Assembly (NCBI GenBank): GCA_963775805.1
Contig: CAVZKG010000001.1
Span: forward strand, 682,001 to 746,000
Direction: 5' to 3'
DNA from: JAFAMB01 sp963775805
Lineage (GTDB): Bacteria; Verrucomicrobiota; Verrucomicrobiia; Chthoniobacterales; JAFAMB01
DNA: 64,000 nucleotides
Of this stretch, positions 54,640 through 63,531 are shown in pieces. The notes beneath the pieces are model-generated. The model made no database searches. It worked only from the letters and a program-made list of their open reading frames with translations, and was not told the origin of the DNA. A program made the position numbers and the translations under genes. Position 1 is the stretch's first letter; the number at the start of each line of letters is the position of its first letter.

Positions 54640-55746
54640 CTATCGAACGAGACCCCAATGACTCGTGAACGGCCAATAAACGAATAGTCCCTTTCCGACA
54701 ACATTTCGCCAGGGAACAAACCCCCAGTATCGGCTGTCCAGGCTGTTAGCGCTGTTGTCGCCAAGAGCGAAATACGAACCAGGAGGCACGGTGACTGTTG
54801 CCTGCGGGTCCCCTAGGTAACGGGTATCCACCTGGTTATTTTTATAGCCCGTATACCCGTTCTGCTCCGATTCGACTCTACGAAAGCCGATTCCCTCCGC
54901 TTCGTGGCCGTTAATAAATAGCTTCGGCTGATCAATCCTCAAAGTGTCGCCCGGCATACCGGCGAGCCGCTTGATAAAATGCTGTCCCTCGGAATCGGGC
55001 CCAGTCTCGATTCCAGCAATCCCGTTGGTTAAAAAGACAAAAACGTCTCCCCGGTGCGGCCCAAATAGATTGTAACTGAAACGATCGACAAAAAGCTGAT
55101 CACCAAGGTCTGCGTAACCGCGAACGATTGGCTCACCCTTTTTAAAGGACTGACCTGGCAAGATCCCCATCTGTTCTTCAAGCGCCCGAGGATCGATGCC
55201 AACCGTGTAGACCTTTCCAGAAGCCATCTGAATCGCGGACCCATCCCAGTACGGGTACGGTTTTGCAGGGGAAATTGAATCGATTCGATCTGTTGGCTCC
55301 TCGCACACGACATCGGCGTATGTTCGCCCAAGTCTCAGAAAATCGAGTACGCGCACCGCAAAGTTCGGGGCCGGATCGGCGGTTCGATGGCCGATCACCC
55401 CGTTAAGGGTCGGCTGCATCGAGCCGGTCGGAATTTTGAACGGTTCGAGATAGTAAGTCCGAATGCCAACCGCCAAAACGATCGCAACGATGATGAGCTC
55501 CACGTTCTCGCGAATGGCACTCATCCCGCGCGCCGGGTAGACTTTATTCAGCGCGGGTAACAGTTTCTTTTCGGCTTTTTGAACCTCGTCTGCCGATCGT
55601 TTTTTGAGCGCGTCGCGCAGCGCCTGCAATTGTTCCTCAACGCGATCAAGATCGTCCGTGCGCGCTACATCCCTTCGATAGTTGATTATTTTGCGCGCAG
55701 CTTTTTCTAAAGCTCGTCCTTCTTCAATATATTTGGGCGTAAACAT
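54640..55746 (-). CDS. lepB: Signal peptidase I (LepB) with long N-terminal extension
   Basis: 368 residues. Membrane anchor ENVELIIVAIVLAVGIRTYY is followed by the catalytic Ser in PFKIPTGSMQPTLNG (box B) and general-base Lys in FIKRLAGMPGDTL (box D); GDNSANSLDSRYWGFVP is box E. It cleaves signal peptides of exported proteins at the outer face of the inner membrane. About 75 residues precede the membrane helix (KYIEEGRALEKAARKIINYR), longer than usual and coiled-coil-like. The ATG overlaps the lepA stop (TGATG). Confidence 0.95.
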   Translation of the reverse strand: MFTPKYIEEGRALEKAARKIINYRRDVARTDDLDRVEEQLQALRDALKKRSADEVQKAEKKLLPALNKVYPARGMSAIRENVELIIVAIVLAVGIRTYYLEPFKIPTGSMQPTLNGVIGHRTADPAPNFAVRVLDFLRLGRTYADVVCEEPTDRIDSISPAKPYPYWDGSAIQMASGKVYTVGIDPRALEEQMGILPGQSFKKGEPIVRGYADLGDQLFVDRFSYNLFGPHRGDVFVFLTNGIAGIETGPDSEGQHFIKRLAGMPGDTLRIDQPKLFINGHEAEGIGFRRVESEQNGYTGYKNNQVDTRYLGDPQATVTVPPGSYFALGDNSANSLDSRYWGFVPWRNVVGKGLFVYWPFTSHWGLVR

Positions 55747-57542
55747 CAGTTGGTCTTGAGAACTTCGATAAATGCTTCTTGCGGGATATTCACCCTCCCG
55801 ATCGCCTTCATCCGTTTCTTGCCCTCTTTCTGTTTCTCCAACAGTTTCCGTTTACGCGTGATGTCGCCGCCATAACATTTTGCAGTCACGTTTTTCCGCA
55901 ACGCTGAGACGTTCTCCCGTGCAATGACCTTGCCTCCTATTGCGGCCTGGATAGCGACCTGAAACAGTTGTTGAGGAATGACCTCCTTCAGCTTGCTCGC
56001 CAGAAGCCGGCCCCTAGCCTCAGCCTTCGACCGGTGTACAATGCTCGAAAAGGCGTCCACCGGTTCGTTGTTGACCAACAGATCGAGTTTGACCAGATCC
56101 GCCGCCCGGTACCCGCTGTGCTCGTAGTCCATGGATCCGTAGCCGTGAGTCAGCGATTTAATCTTATCGTTGAAATCGACCAGGATCTCATTTAACGGCA
56201 GCACTGCCGTCAGCATCACCCGTCGCGTGTCGAGCGATTCGGTATGGTCGACTTCTCCGCGCTTTTCCATGACGAGCTGCATCATGTCACCGATATTTTC
56301 GTTCGGGCACATGACGAAACATTTCACGATCGGCTCCCGGACCTCTTCGATTACACTGGGATCCGGCAGAAATGAGGGGTTATCGACCTCCACAACCTCC
56401 CCATTCGTCTTCAAGATATGATAGACGACGCTCGGATAGGTCGCGATAATGTCCATGTCGAACTCGCGCCGTAAACGCTCCTGCACAATCTCCATGTGCA
56501 ACAGACCAAGGAAACCGCACCTGAACCCGTAGCCCAGAGCGACAGAACTTTCCGCTTGATAACTAAACGCGGAGTCGTTGATCTGCAGCTTCCCCATGGC
56601 TGTCTTGAGATGCTCAAAATCCGCCGTGTTGATCGGATAGATTCCGCTGAATACCATCGGATGAATCTCCTGAAAGCCGGGCAGCTGTTCGGTCGCAGGA
56701 TTTCTCTGATCGGTTAACGTATCTCCGATTTTGATATCGGCTGTCGTCTTGATATTCGCGATGAAATACCCGACGTGTCCGGCCTCAAGCTTGGGCTGAG
56801 CAAATTGTTTCGGGATGAATATGCCCACCTCCTTAATCTCATATTGATTGGAGGTGCTCATCAGTTTCACCGCCTGCCCTGGGATCAGGCTTCCGGAGAA
56901 AATTCGAGCGTAGGCGACGACTCCCCTGTAAATATCGAACACCGAATCGAAGACCAATGCCCGCAGCTTTCCATCCTCGATCGGTTTCGGCGCCGGAATC
57001 CGGCGCACAATCGCTTCGAGGACTTCAAGCACTCCGAGGCCGGTCTTTGCGCTTGCGAGTACCGCTTCGTCGGCCGGAATCGCCAAAATATCTTCGAGCT
57101 GCTTTTTCACCGTCGCGACATCCGCGTTCGGGAGGTCAACTTTGTTGATCACGGGAACGATCGTGAGGTTCTGTTTCAACGCGAGATGCACGTTGGCGAC
57201 TGTCTGCGCTTCGACCCCTTGAGCGGCGTCAACAACCAGCACCGCCCCTTCGCATGCAGCGAGGCTCCGCGAGACTTCGTATGCGAAATCAACGTGCCCG
57301 GGTGTGTCGAGAAGGTTCAACCTGTAGTTGTTCCCATCCTGGGCCACGTACTTCATTGTGACCGGATGCGCTTTGATCGTTATCCCTCGCTCCCGTTCCA
57401 GATCCATCGAATCAAGAAGCTGATCCTGTTTATCCCGCTCTTCGATGGTCCCAGTCATCTCAAGCAATCGATCCGACAAAGTTGTCTTCCCGTGATCGAT
57501 GTGCGCGATGATACAGAAGTTGCGAGTGAACCCGGGTCCCAT
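55746..57542 (-). CDS. lepA: Elongation factor 4 (LepA)
   Basis: 598 residues, translational GTPase. G1 NFCIIAHIDHGKTTLSDRLL, switch ERERGITIKAHPVTM, G3 LDTPGHVDFAYEVSRSLA, G4 VPVINKVDLPNADV. The C-terminal domain has GYGSMDYEHSGYRAADLVKL and YGGDITRKRKLLEKQKEGKK with MKAIGRVNIPQEAFIEVLK, diagnostic for EF4. It back-translocates stalled ribosomes. Translationally coupled to lepB, as in many bacteria. Confidence 0.97.
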   Translation of the reverse strand: MGPGFTRNFCIIAHIDHGKTTLSDRLLEMTGTIEERDKQDQLLDSMDLERERGITIKAHPVTMKYVAQDGNNYRLNLLDTPGHVDFAYEVSRSLAACEGAVLVVDAAQGVEAQTVANVHLALKQNLTIVPVINKVDLPNADVATVKKQLEDILAIPADEAVLASAKTGLGVLEVLEAIVRRIPAPKPIEDGKLRALVFDSVFDIYRGVVAYARIFSGSLIPGQAVKLMSTSNQYEIKEVGIFIPKQFAQPKLEAGHVGYFIANIKTTADIKIGDTLTDQRNPATEQLPGFQEIHPMVFSGIYPINTADFEHLKTAMGKLQINDSAFSYQAESSVALGYGFRCGFLGLLHMEIVQERLRREFDMDIIATYPSVVYHILKTNGEVVEVDNPSFLPDPSVIEEVREPIVKCFVMCPNENIGDMMQLVMEKRGEVDHTESLDTRRVMLTAVLPLNEILVDFNDKIKSLTHGYGSMDYEHSGYRAADLVKLDLLVNNEPVDAFSSIVHRSKAEARGRLLASKLKEVIPQQLFQVAIQAAIGGKVIARENVSALRKNVTAKCYGGDITRKRKLLEKQKEGKKRMKAIGRVNIPQEAFIEVLKTN

Positions 57543-57697
57543 TTGGAAGCGCAGTATTATTCACCCAAGAGCTGCCGTCAACGGAAGTGCAACATTTGTG
57601 GGAATTGCGCCGGGTGCACCTGTCCCCCAGATTTGCACATGCCGAATACCCCAAAATTGCCTTGCTTCGGCAGCTTGCAGCCATAATCTTTTAATCC

Positions 57698-58222
57698 ATG
57701 TCAACGATTGCCCCGGCGGCATACGATTCCAAGATCGAGGGAAATGTCATTTTTTCACGCCTTGATACATGCATCAACTGGATGCGTAAAAACTCTCTCT
57801 GGCCGATGCCGATGGGCCTTGCCTGTTGTGCGATCGAAATGATGGCCGCAGCCTCTTCGCGCTTTGATATCGCGCGATTCGGGGCGGAAGTCTTCCGATT
57901 TTCCCCAAGGCAATCGGACGTAATGATCGTCGCAGGAACAGTGACCTATAAAATGGCTTTGGCCGTGAAACGTATTTACGACCAGATGCCCGAACCAAAA
58001 TGGGTGATCGCCATGGGCGCTTGCGCATCCTCGGGTGGTATGTACCGGAGCTATGCCGTTCTTCAGGGAATTGACCACCTTTTGCCGGTTGATATCTATA
58101 TCAGCGGCTGCCCTCCTCGCCCGGAAGCACTCCTCGACGGGTTGATGAAACTACAGCGCAAAATCGAGCACGAGAAAGCAATCACCGATCAGAAGAAGGA
58201 GCTACTGGAGGTTACCTCATGA
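57698..58222 (+). CDS. nuoB: NADH-quinone oxidoreductase subunit B
   Basis: 174 residues. GLACCAIEMMAAASSRFDIA holds the paired Cys, GACASSGGMYRSYAVLQGID the third and ISGCPPRPEALLDGLM the fourth ligand of cluster N2. It belongs to the peripheral arm of complex I. The ATG overlaps nothing upstream; CATAAT ten bases before the ATG could be a -10. It overlaps nuoC by four bases. Confidence 0.96.
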   Translation: MSTIAPAAYDSKIEGNVIFSRLDTCINWMRKNSLWPMPMGLACCAIEMMAAASSRFDIARFGAEVFRFSPRQSDVMIVAGTVTYKMALAVKRIYDQMPEPKWVIAMGACASSGGMYRSYAVLQGIDHLLPVDIYISGCPPRPEALLDGLMKLQRKIEHEKAITDQKKELLEVTS

Positions 58223-58791
58223 CCCTCCCGGAAGCCGTCTCCAAGCTAGAAGAGAAGTTTCAGGTGGTTCAGAAGACCGATTTCCGTGGGGAATCCACGC
58301 TCGAACTTCCGATTACTCAAATCGAGATGGCTTGCCAGTTCGCCAAAGAAGAACTCGGATTCGATTTTCTGTCGGATGTTTCCGGCGTCGACAACTTCGG
58401 TGATGAACCTCGATTTGAAGTCGTTTACGAACTCTATTCGTTAAAGTCGAATATCCATCTCAGACTGAAGACCCGGGTTTCGGAGGATCATCTCGAAGTC
58501 CCCTCCGTCGTTCATCTCTGGTCAACCGCAAATTGGCACGAACGCGAGGTCTACGATATGATGGGGATCCGGTTTTCGAATCATCCCGATCTTCGCCGGA
58601 TTTTAATGTGGGAGGGATATCCCTATTATCCTTTGCGGAAAGACTTTCCCTTGGAAGGTAAACCGAGTGACGCGCCCGAAGTCGCTTTCAGCCAACCGGC
58701 CCCTCTGGAGGGGGGCCCATTCGTCACGATTGCGTCCCCTGGGCACGTCGAAGATCGCGAGCCGCGTGCGCGGCATGTCAGCGACACTTGA
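58219..58791 (+). CDS. nuoC: NADH-quinone oxidoreductase subunit C
   Basis: 190 residues. HEREVYDMMGIRFSNHPDLR and RILMWEGYPYYPLRKDFPLE are the NuoC family signatures. Peripheral-arm subunit next to the quinone site. It overlaps nuoB (ATGA). NuoD is normally next but is not found here; the following genes are unrelated. Confidence 0.95.
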   Translation: MTLPEAVSKLEEKFQVVQKTDFRGESTLELPITQIEMACQFAKEELGFDFLSDVSGVDNFGDEPRFEVVYELYSLKSNIHLRLKTRVSEDHLEVPSVVHLWSTANWHEREVYDMMGIRFSNHPDLRRILMWEGYPYYPLRKDFPLEGKPSDAPEVAFSQPAPLEGGPFVTIASPGHVEDREPRARHVSDT

Positions 58792-58862
58792 TCCGTCCTG
58801 CGCTTCTATCATCGACGCAAAAAAGGCTGTCTTCCGACGGCGTCTTGTGATTATCTCTCGGT

Positions 58863-59048
58863 ATGGACCTTGAGGTAGAATCCCAGGTGGTTTGCCCTTA
58901 CTGCGGAGCTATTTTCACCACGGTCGTCGACACTTCGTCCGGGACGTTTTCAACGATTGAAGATTGCGAAATCTGCTGTCGTCCCATCGCATTCAGTGTT
59001 CACTGTCACTACGGTGAAATTGAATCGGTCGAATGCGATCGCGCCTGA
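58863..59048 (+). CDS. CPXCG-motif cysteine-rich protein
   Basis: 61 residues: an acidic start, the zinc-ribbon pair VVCPYCG, and a second pair ICCRP in DCEICCRPIAFSVHCHYG. This matches the small CPXCG family of unknown function, probably a zinc-binding protein. It sits 71 bases after nuoC, where nuoD is normally found. Confidence 0.85.
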   Translation: MDLEVESQVVCPYCGAIFTTVVDTSSGTFSTIEDCEICCRPIAFSVHCHYGEIESVECDRA

Positions 59049-59108
59049 AGAATTCAGTTTCGCAAAAAGTCAGCACGTGACGCTCATGAGCGCCGACGGC
59101 GCAAGCGG

Positions 59109-59140
59109 ACCATTCCTTGCCTCCGCTTCGCTTAAGCCCA
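59109..59140 (+). repeat. CCTCCGCTTCGCT repeat, copy 1
   Basis: ACCATTCCTTGCCTCCGCTTCGCTTAAGCCCA, a shortened form of the sequence whose complement is at 59324. Confidence 0.7.
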
Positions 59141-59164
59141 TATAGCGCTGGACCTCCTTTGATG

Positions 59165-59210
59165 CATTCCTGGGCCCCAGGCCGCTGCGCGATCCTGCAA
59201 CCCAGGCTTA
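59165..59210 (+). repeat. CCTGGGCC repeat, copy 2
   Basis: CATTCCTGGGCCCCAGGCCGCTGCGC and GCAACCCAGGCTTA; same ends as copy 3, with a diverged middle. Confidence 0.65.
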
Positions 59211-59323
59211 ATTCCGTTCACGCCTTTGGCGGTTGATACGCCACGCTCATCAATGAGTCGAACGCCGCCCCATATAAGAATCGCATTAGGCTTGCTCTTA
59301 AGCGCCGAAGGCGAGACAGGTTC

Positions 59324-59362
59324 AGAGCCTGGGCTGCAGCGAAGCGGAGGCCCAGGAATGGT
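59324..59362 (-). repeat. CCTGGGCC repeat, copy 3
   Basis: The complement reads ACCATTCCTGGGCCTCCGCT and TCGCTGCAGCCCAGGCTCT, the most regular copy; an internal GCCTGGGC / GCCCAGG inverted pair can form a hairpin. Confidence 0.7.
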
Positions 59363-59814
59363 TTTTCAAAGAGGGTGAGCGCTGTAAGCGCGGCCGGAAA
59401 AGGTTTCGCGCGCTTCAACCGCGCACCTCGATCGACGACGCCTTAAAGGAGCATACGCTCCCTGACCTCCGTCCTGTCCGCGATTTTGTCCGACGTAGCT
59501 TTAGCGAAGTTTGAAGCCTTGGCGACGGCGGAAGCCTTGGCGAAGGTTGGTTCCAGCGCGTCGCGCGTGAACTGCCATCGCGCCGGCACTTCGTATCCAC
59601 AACCATTCCCTCCGCGCAGACAGCTGCTGTTTCTCCTTCCAGCAATGCAGTCAGGCAGAAAGTCCTACGAAGCGACCTATACGACTCGATTACAATTTCT
59701 AAAATTCTCCGCTATCTCTACGAGAAGTAACAAAATATTAACTTCAGAGCCGGTTAATCTTAACAAATTTAGTCTTGCAAACCCATGCTTTCGTGGGCTT
59801 GCTCTGGATCAGTG

Positions 59815-59825
59815 CAAGGAGGTGA
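59815..59825 (+). promoter_or_regulatory. Perfect Shine-Dalgarno (AAGGAGGTGA)
   Basis: GCAAGGAGGTGACTATG: ten bases fully complementary to the 16S 3' end, with a short spacing to the ATG at 59828. Neighbouring genes have weaker sites. It decides the start against the far upstream frame. Confidence 0.8.
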
Positions 59826-59827
59826 CT

Positions 59828-60559
59828 ATGCCAGAGATGGATCTCTTGAACCAAATGCTCCGCTTCACGGTGATCTTTGCGTGGAAGAGCTCGACACGGA
59901 AGTTGAAGTTTCGCGATCAGAACGTGGCGGCCGTCATGGAGGCTCTGGCCTGTTCGGAGAACGAAGCAATTTCGTACCTCGAAAATGGTGTGTGGGGCTG
60001 TGGAGACAGCGCCCCACGGATCTGTTTTATTCTTACCGGAAACTCGTTGAAGATGAACTTCCGGGATGGAATAGATGTAGAAGACGACCCCGCAATGAAC
60101 CAAATGTATAAGGACATCTTGCGGGCTGGCGGTCCGATCCTGGCAAGAATCGATGTCAAATCGACCGCAGCTGGTCACGCGTATGTATTCGTCAGCCGAG
60201 GCAATGGCAATCCTCTCGAAGGATATATCTATCAAACGAATGTCGGAATCCTGGATAGGGAATACGATCTGTTTGAATGGGTGCGAGACAAGAAATCTTC
60301 GCAGGCGGTCTTTCTTCCCGGGCACCTGGCCGAAGTGCAAAATCACCTCATTGGATACATGGGCGGTGCGAATGAGGTTCCCTGGGACACGAAGCCGGCT
60401 AAGCTGTACGCTGAAAATTATCTTCTCAGCGGGAAGAAAGTGCCCGACTCTGCGAAAGATAGCATTCGGGATACTCCGGCATTAATACGGGTCAGTTGGA
60501 GGTCGGTTAACACCAAGGAGGCATTGCGCCGACTCAGAGAGATCTGCCAAACGCCGTAA
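59828..60559 (+). CDS. Unknown protein with GHAYVF motif
   Basis: 243 residues from MPEMDLLNQMLRFTVIFAW. Not recognised. It has a GWGCGDS-like Cys (ENGVWGCGDSAPRICFILTG), an His-containing strand (TAAGHAYVFVSRGNGNPLEG) and YIYQTNVGILDREYDLFEW; this Cys, His and Asn/Asp order is reminiscent of papain-fold peptidases or toxins but I cannot prove it. There is no signal peptide. The perfect Shine-Dalgarno suggests high expression. It is isolated between repeats, so accessory. The frame is open upstream to 59486 but that part is repeat DNA. Confidence 0.65.
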   Translation: MPEMDLLNQMLRFTVIFAWKSSTRKLKFRDQNVAAVMEALACSENEAISYLENGVWGCGDSAPRICFILTGNSLKMNFRDGIDVEDDPAMNQMYKDILRAGGPILARIDVKSTAAGHAYVFVSRGNGNPLEGYIYQTNVGILDREYDLFEWVRDKKSSQAVFLPGHLAEVQNHLIGYMGGANEVPWDTKPAKLYAENYLLSGKKVPDSAKDSIRDTPALIRVSWRSVNTKEALRRLREICQTP

Positions 60560-60722
60560 TGATATGCGATTTTTATTGAGTCGCCACGACCCGATCCCAG
60601 AATTTCCCTTTCACAATTCGCCAATAAGCTCTGCAAACAATGCAAATCACAGCTAGCATACGGATTCATAGGTTGCATCTAGCAGCAAAATAAGACGACC
60701 AGATCCGGATCAGGAACCAAAA

Positions 60723-61850
60723 ATGGCAAAAGTTACGGGATTGTCAGGCAACGAAATTTACTGCTTGTCATTGAAAAATTATACGGCCGGTGAGCTGGTC
60801 GTAGGCAACAGCGTCAATTCAATGGGCTTTCTCGGCGGGATGGCCGCCGGTTTTAAAGGGATGGCGGGTGGCGAAATTCCGCAGGTCACACAGGCCATCG
60901 AGGAAGGCCGCATCAAAGCGTTCGATCGGATGATCGCCGAAGCAAAGCAGCACAACGCCACCGGTGTGACCGGGGTCACGAGCGAGCTCAAAGACTTTGC
61001 AGGCAACACAGAGTTTCTTTTCGTCGGTTCCTGCCTGCACGGAGAGGGCCTGGATGATTCCCACTCTGGCAGTTTCTTCTCCAGCGCCGGTGACGCCCAG
61101 GAGCTTTACTGCCATATGGATGCCGGTTATCAGCCCATCCAGCACGCCTTTGGCAATATCTCTTATATGATGGGCATCGGCGGAGGGATGATGGGCAGCA
61201 TAAAAGCCATGGCTCGTGGCGAAATCAAGGAATACAGCGACATTTTCAACGCCACGCGCCACGCGGCACTGGCGCGAATCGTGGCGCAGGCGAAATCCTG
61301 CAATGCCAATGCCGTCGTTGGCATCCGTACCAAAATCATGATCTGGCATGGAACCCATGAAATGTTGATGACCGGCACGGCCGCCCGCAACAATGCGCTG
61401 TCAATTGGAGGCGCCGATCCGGTCACAAGCGATCTAACAGGCGAAGAGTTGTGGGCCATGACGGCGCTTGGTTATGCGCCGGTCAAATTATTAATCTCCG
61501 CTTCCATCTACTCTCTTGGCATGGCAGGCGGCTTTATAAGCGCATTGAAATCGTTTACCAAAGGAGAGATCAACGAACTGACCACGCTGATCCATGATGC
61601 CCGCGAAGTTGCGATCGCTCGCCTGAAAAGTGATGCGGATGCTCTTGGCGCAAACGAAGTGGTCGGCGTTAAGACCTATATTGCTCAACTGAGCACCCAT
61701 CTTGTCGAATTCCTGGCCATCGGCACTGCGGTCAAAAAAACCGGAGGTGTCGCGGTAAAAACTCCCGCGTTACCTGTCCAGGCGATCATACAGGACAAAG
61801 ATACCTGGATCGAAGGCGCCTTCGGGTTTTCGCTTGATCGTAACGCGTAG
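60723..61850 (+). CDS. Triple YbjQ-like (heavy-metal-binding fold) domain protein
   Basis: 375 residues, three tandem YbjQ-like domains of about 115 residues. Each has a strand-turn start, a Gly/Met-rich MGGMAAG-type loop followed by a GEI turn, an amphipathic helix ending in (A)R(I/L)xxxAxxxxANAVVG, and a closing strand. Copies: GFLGGMAAGFKGMAGGEI...AEAKQHNATGVTGV; MMGIGGGMMGSIKAMARGEI...AQAKSCNANAVVGI; SLGMAGGFISALKSFTKGEI...SDADALGANEVVGV. Single-domain YbjQ proteins form pentamers; a triple version would have a different assembly. Function unknown. Confidence 0.85.
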   Translation: MAKVTGLSGNEIYCLSLKNYTAGELVVGNSVNSMGFLGGMAAGFKGMAGGEIPQVTQAIEEGRIKAFDRMIAEAKQHNATGVTGVTSELKDFAGNTEFLFVGSCLHGEGLDDSHSGSFFSSAGDAQELYCHMDAGYQPIQHAFGNISYMMGIGGGMMGSIKAMARGEIKEYSDIFNATRHAALARIVAQAKSCNANAVVGIRTKIMIWHGTHEMLMTGTAARNNALSIGGADPVTSDLTGEELWAMTALGYAPVKLLISASIYSLGMAGGFISALKSFTKGEINELTTLIHDAREVAIARLKSDADALGANEVVGVKTYIAQLSTHLVEFLAIGTAVKKTGGVAVKTPALPVQAIIQDKDTWIEGAFGFSLDRNA

Positions 61851-61897
61851 CACTTGGTATTCCGGCGAAGTTTTAGCCAATTCCAAGAGCTCCGCAC

Positions 61898-62377
61898 ATG
61901 CGAAAGATTAACACAAAGGACATTGCCGAGGATTGTTGGACTTCGCCAAAAGGAATATTCAGTTGCTCAAGCAAGGAAGTCTCCAAGTCATTGGGGCGCA
62001 AGTCGCTTTCAACCGACCTGAACGAACGGCACCCGTTCGATATTGAGATTTGCCGTATACCGCCGGGCAAAAGCAATTGGCCGTATCACTCGCACAGCGC
62101 TCAGTGGGAGTTTTACCACGTGATTTCCGGTACCGGTTTTGTCCGGCACCTGGACGGTACGACTCCCATCCAGGCCGGCGATGCGTTCATCTTTGCACCG
62201 GGCCAACCCCATCAGATAACCAACGACGGCTCAGAGGATGTACTTCTTTACATCGTGGCAGACAATCCGATCGGCGAATCCTGCTATTATCCTGACAGCG
62301 AGAAATGGAGCGTGAACTCGCCCGAACGCAGAATTATCCGTTCCGCACCATTGGATTATTACGAAGAGGAAGAGTGA
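61898..62377 (+). CDS. Cupin-domain protein
   Basis: 159 residues with one cupin fold: PYHSHSAQWEFYHVISGTGF holds the two His and Glu metal ligands, and IFAPGQPHQITNDGSEDVLL the third His. Acidic C-terminus (DYYEEEE). Substrate unknown; could be a sugar isomerase or dioxygenase-like enzyme. It lies 47 bases after the YbjQ-type gene. Confidence 0.85.
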   Translation: MRKINTKDIAEDCWTSPKGIFSCSSKEVSKSLGRKSLSTDLNERHPFDIEICRIPPGKSNWPYHSHSAQWEFYHVISGTGFVRHLDGTTPIQAGDAFIFAPGQPHQITNDGSEDVLLYIVADNPIGESCYYPDSEKWSVNSPERRIIRSAPLDYYEEEE

Positions 62378-62555
62378 CGACGCTGCTATAGGAAAGTCGA
62401 TTGAGCGGCAGCCAAAGGTTTCCTCTCTCAATAAGGAGCGAATCGATCAAAAATTGCTGGACAAACCGAAGCAAAAAGGCACCTTTTGCAGCTCCGGCGG
62501 ATTCCAGATCGTTTCCTCCGGCATTATCCCCGGAAACGTGGATCCAGTGGAAATT

Positions 62556-62628
<73 letters not shown>

Positions 62629-63283
62629 TAACTGCATAAGCATAAAGGACTTACGCTCGGCGGCGAATGCAAAACACCGCGAGTCAGATCAAAAAGTCAG
62701 ATCAGCGTTGTAAGTTCCTCACACGTTGGACATACGGAAGTTCTCAGATTTCGCGTCGTCGCCACGTCAAATCTCACCAACCAGAAGATGCCGTGCTTCT
62801 CAAATAGGCGAACGAGACCCAGTCACCTCGTCGACCGCGACGGGGAAAAGGCTATTGCCTTCAATGGAATCCGGATAAGCAGCGGCAGGTCTTTCAACTT
62901 GCCGCCTGGTCACGGCCGGCATAATTGCAAAACTCCTCTGCCCGCTCAAGAGCGTTATTGACAGTGGGTGGATTTACCAATGCTTCTCCAATTGCTTGAT
63001 CGCTTTGGCGAGGTCTTCAATAACGGATTTCCGCTTCTCACGAGCGCATTTTCCGCGGACCCCTTTCGCCCCTGTCGCAGGGGGAAGAGACGGTGACGGG
63101 TGACATGGTTGCCTTGCCTCACGTCTTGAGGACTGGTTCTCGACGCAATGCTTGAATCCGCCACGCGCCAGAAGAAGGTTACTGCGCCTCAGGCCGGCGC
63201 CTGGCCATTGTTGCGTTGCTCGTCTCCCTTTAGCTGACCACCCGCATTCCGTTCTATCGTCGCTGGGCTCCCTGGAAAAAGGA
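62629..63283. other. Non-coding interval, no gene recognised
   Basis: About 650 bases after the tRNA. Several short frames have no family signal. A minus frame near 62974-63060 reads KRKSVIEDLAKAIKQLEKHW before a stop, possibly the tail of a lost gene. CCCCTTTCGCCCCTGTCGCA / GGGGGAAGAG near 63070 is a small GC hairpin. Confidence 0.45.
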
Positions 63284-63531
63284 TCATCTCCACACCCTCG
63301 GGCCAGCGAAGGCTCGCTTGGTCAATACCGGCCTTATTGCTCCAGTCCTTCTGATTATGACTCGAAATTGATCCCCTAGGTCCCGTAGTTCAGGCAAATT
63401 TTTCGGCGGATCCCTTTTGACATACAAAAATAGCATTCCTTCCCGTTTTCTTCCCCTACGCCAACGGTATGGACCCAACTGGCTCCCCGGAGTCGCGTGG
63501 CAAGTTTTTGAGCTGCTTCATTGACACTCAT
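63284..63531 (-). pseudogene. Small protein coupled to the protease, frameshifted
   Basis: The gene starts at ATG 63531, whose A is also the last base of the protease stop (TAATG). It reads MSVNEAAQKLATRLRGASW and VHTVGVGEENGKECYF, then ends early in frame. Continuing in the next frame gives LYVKRDPPKNLPELRDLGDQ and FRVIIRRTGAIRPV, a pattern seen at the N-terminus of Nal1-type trypsin-like proteases (a VGVG turn, a YVxK strand, then a strand ending in TG.I.P). One frameshift near 63420 separates the halves. Confidence 0.55.

Larger units (their letters stand above)
59049..59827. other. Repeat-rich non-coding interval
   Basis: About 780 bases with three copies of a CCTGGGCCTCCGCTTCGCTGC repeat (59109, 59165, 59324) and a GAAGCCTTGGCGA direct repeat (59512, 59529). 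From about 59690 it becomes AT-rich (AAAATATTAACTTCAGA), a likely promoter for the gene at 59828. A 66-codon minus frame (59218-59418) consists of repeat sequence. Confidence 0.7.

Noticed and set aside
57542..57686. 303-codon plus frame opposite lepA reaching past its start
   Set aside because: Antisense shadow of the lepA gene; translation lacks domains.
59218..59418. 66-codon minus frame ending LMRFLYGAAFDSLMSVAYQ
   Set aside because: It is composed of the dispersed repeats and has no gene-like features.
62955..63164. 69-codon minus frame and a KRKSVIEDLAKAIKQLEKHW stretch in a neighbouring frame
   Set aside because: No start codon for the stretch and no family match; possibly a gene remnant but not supportable.
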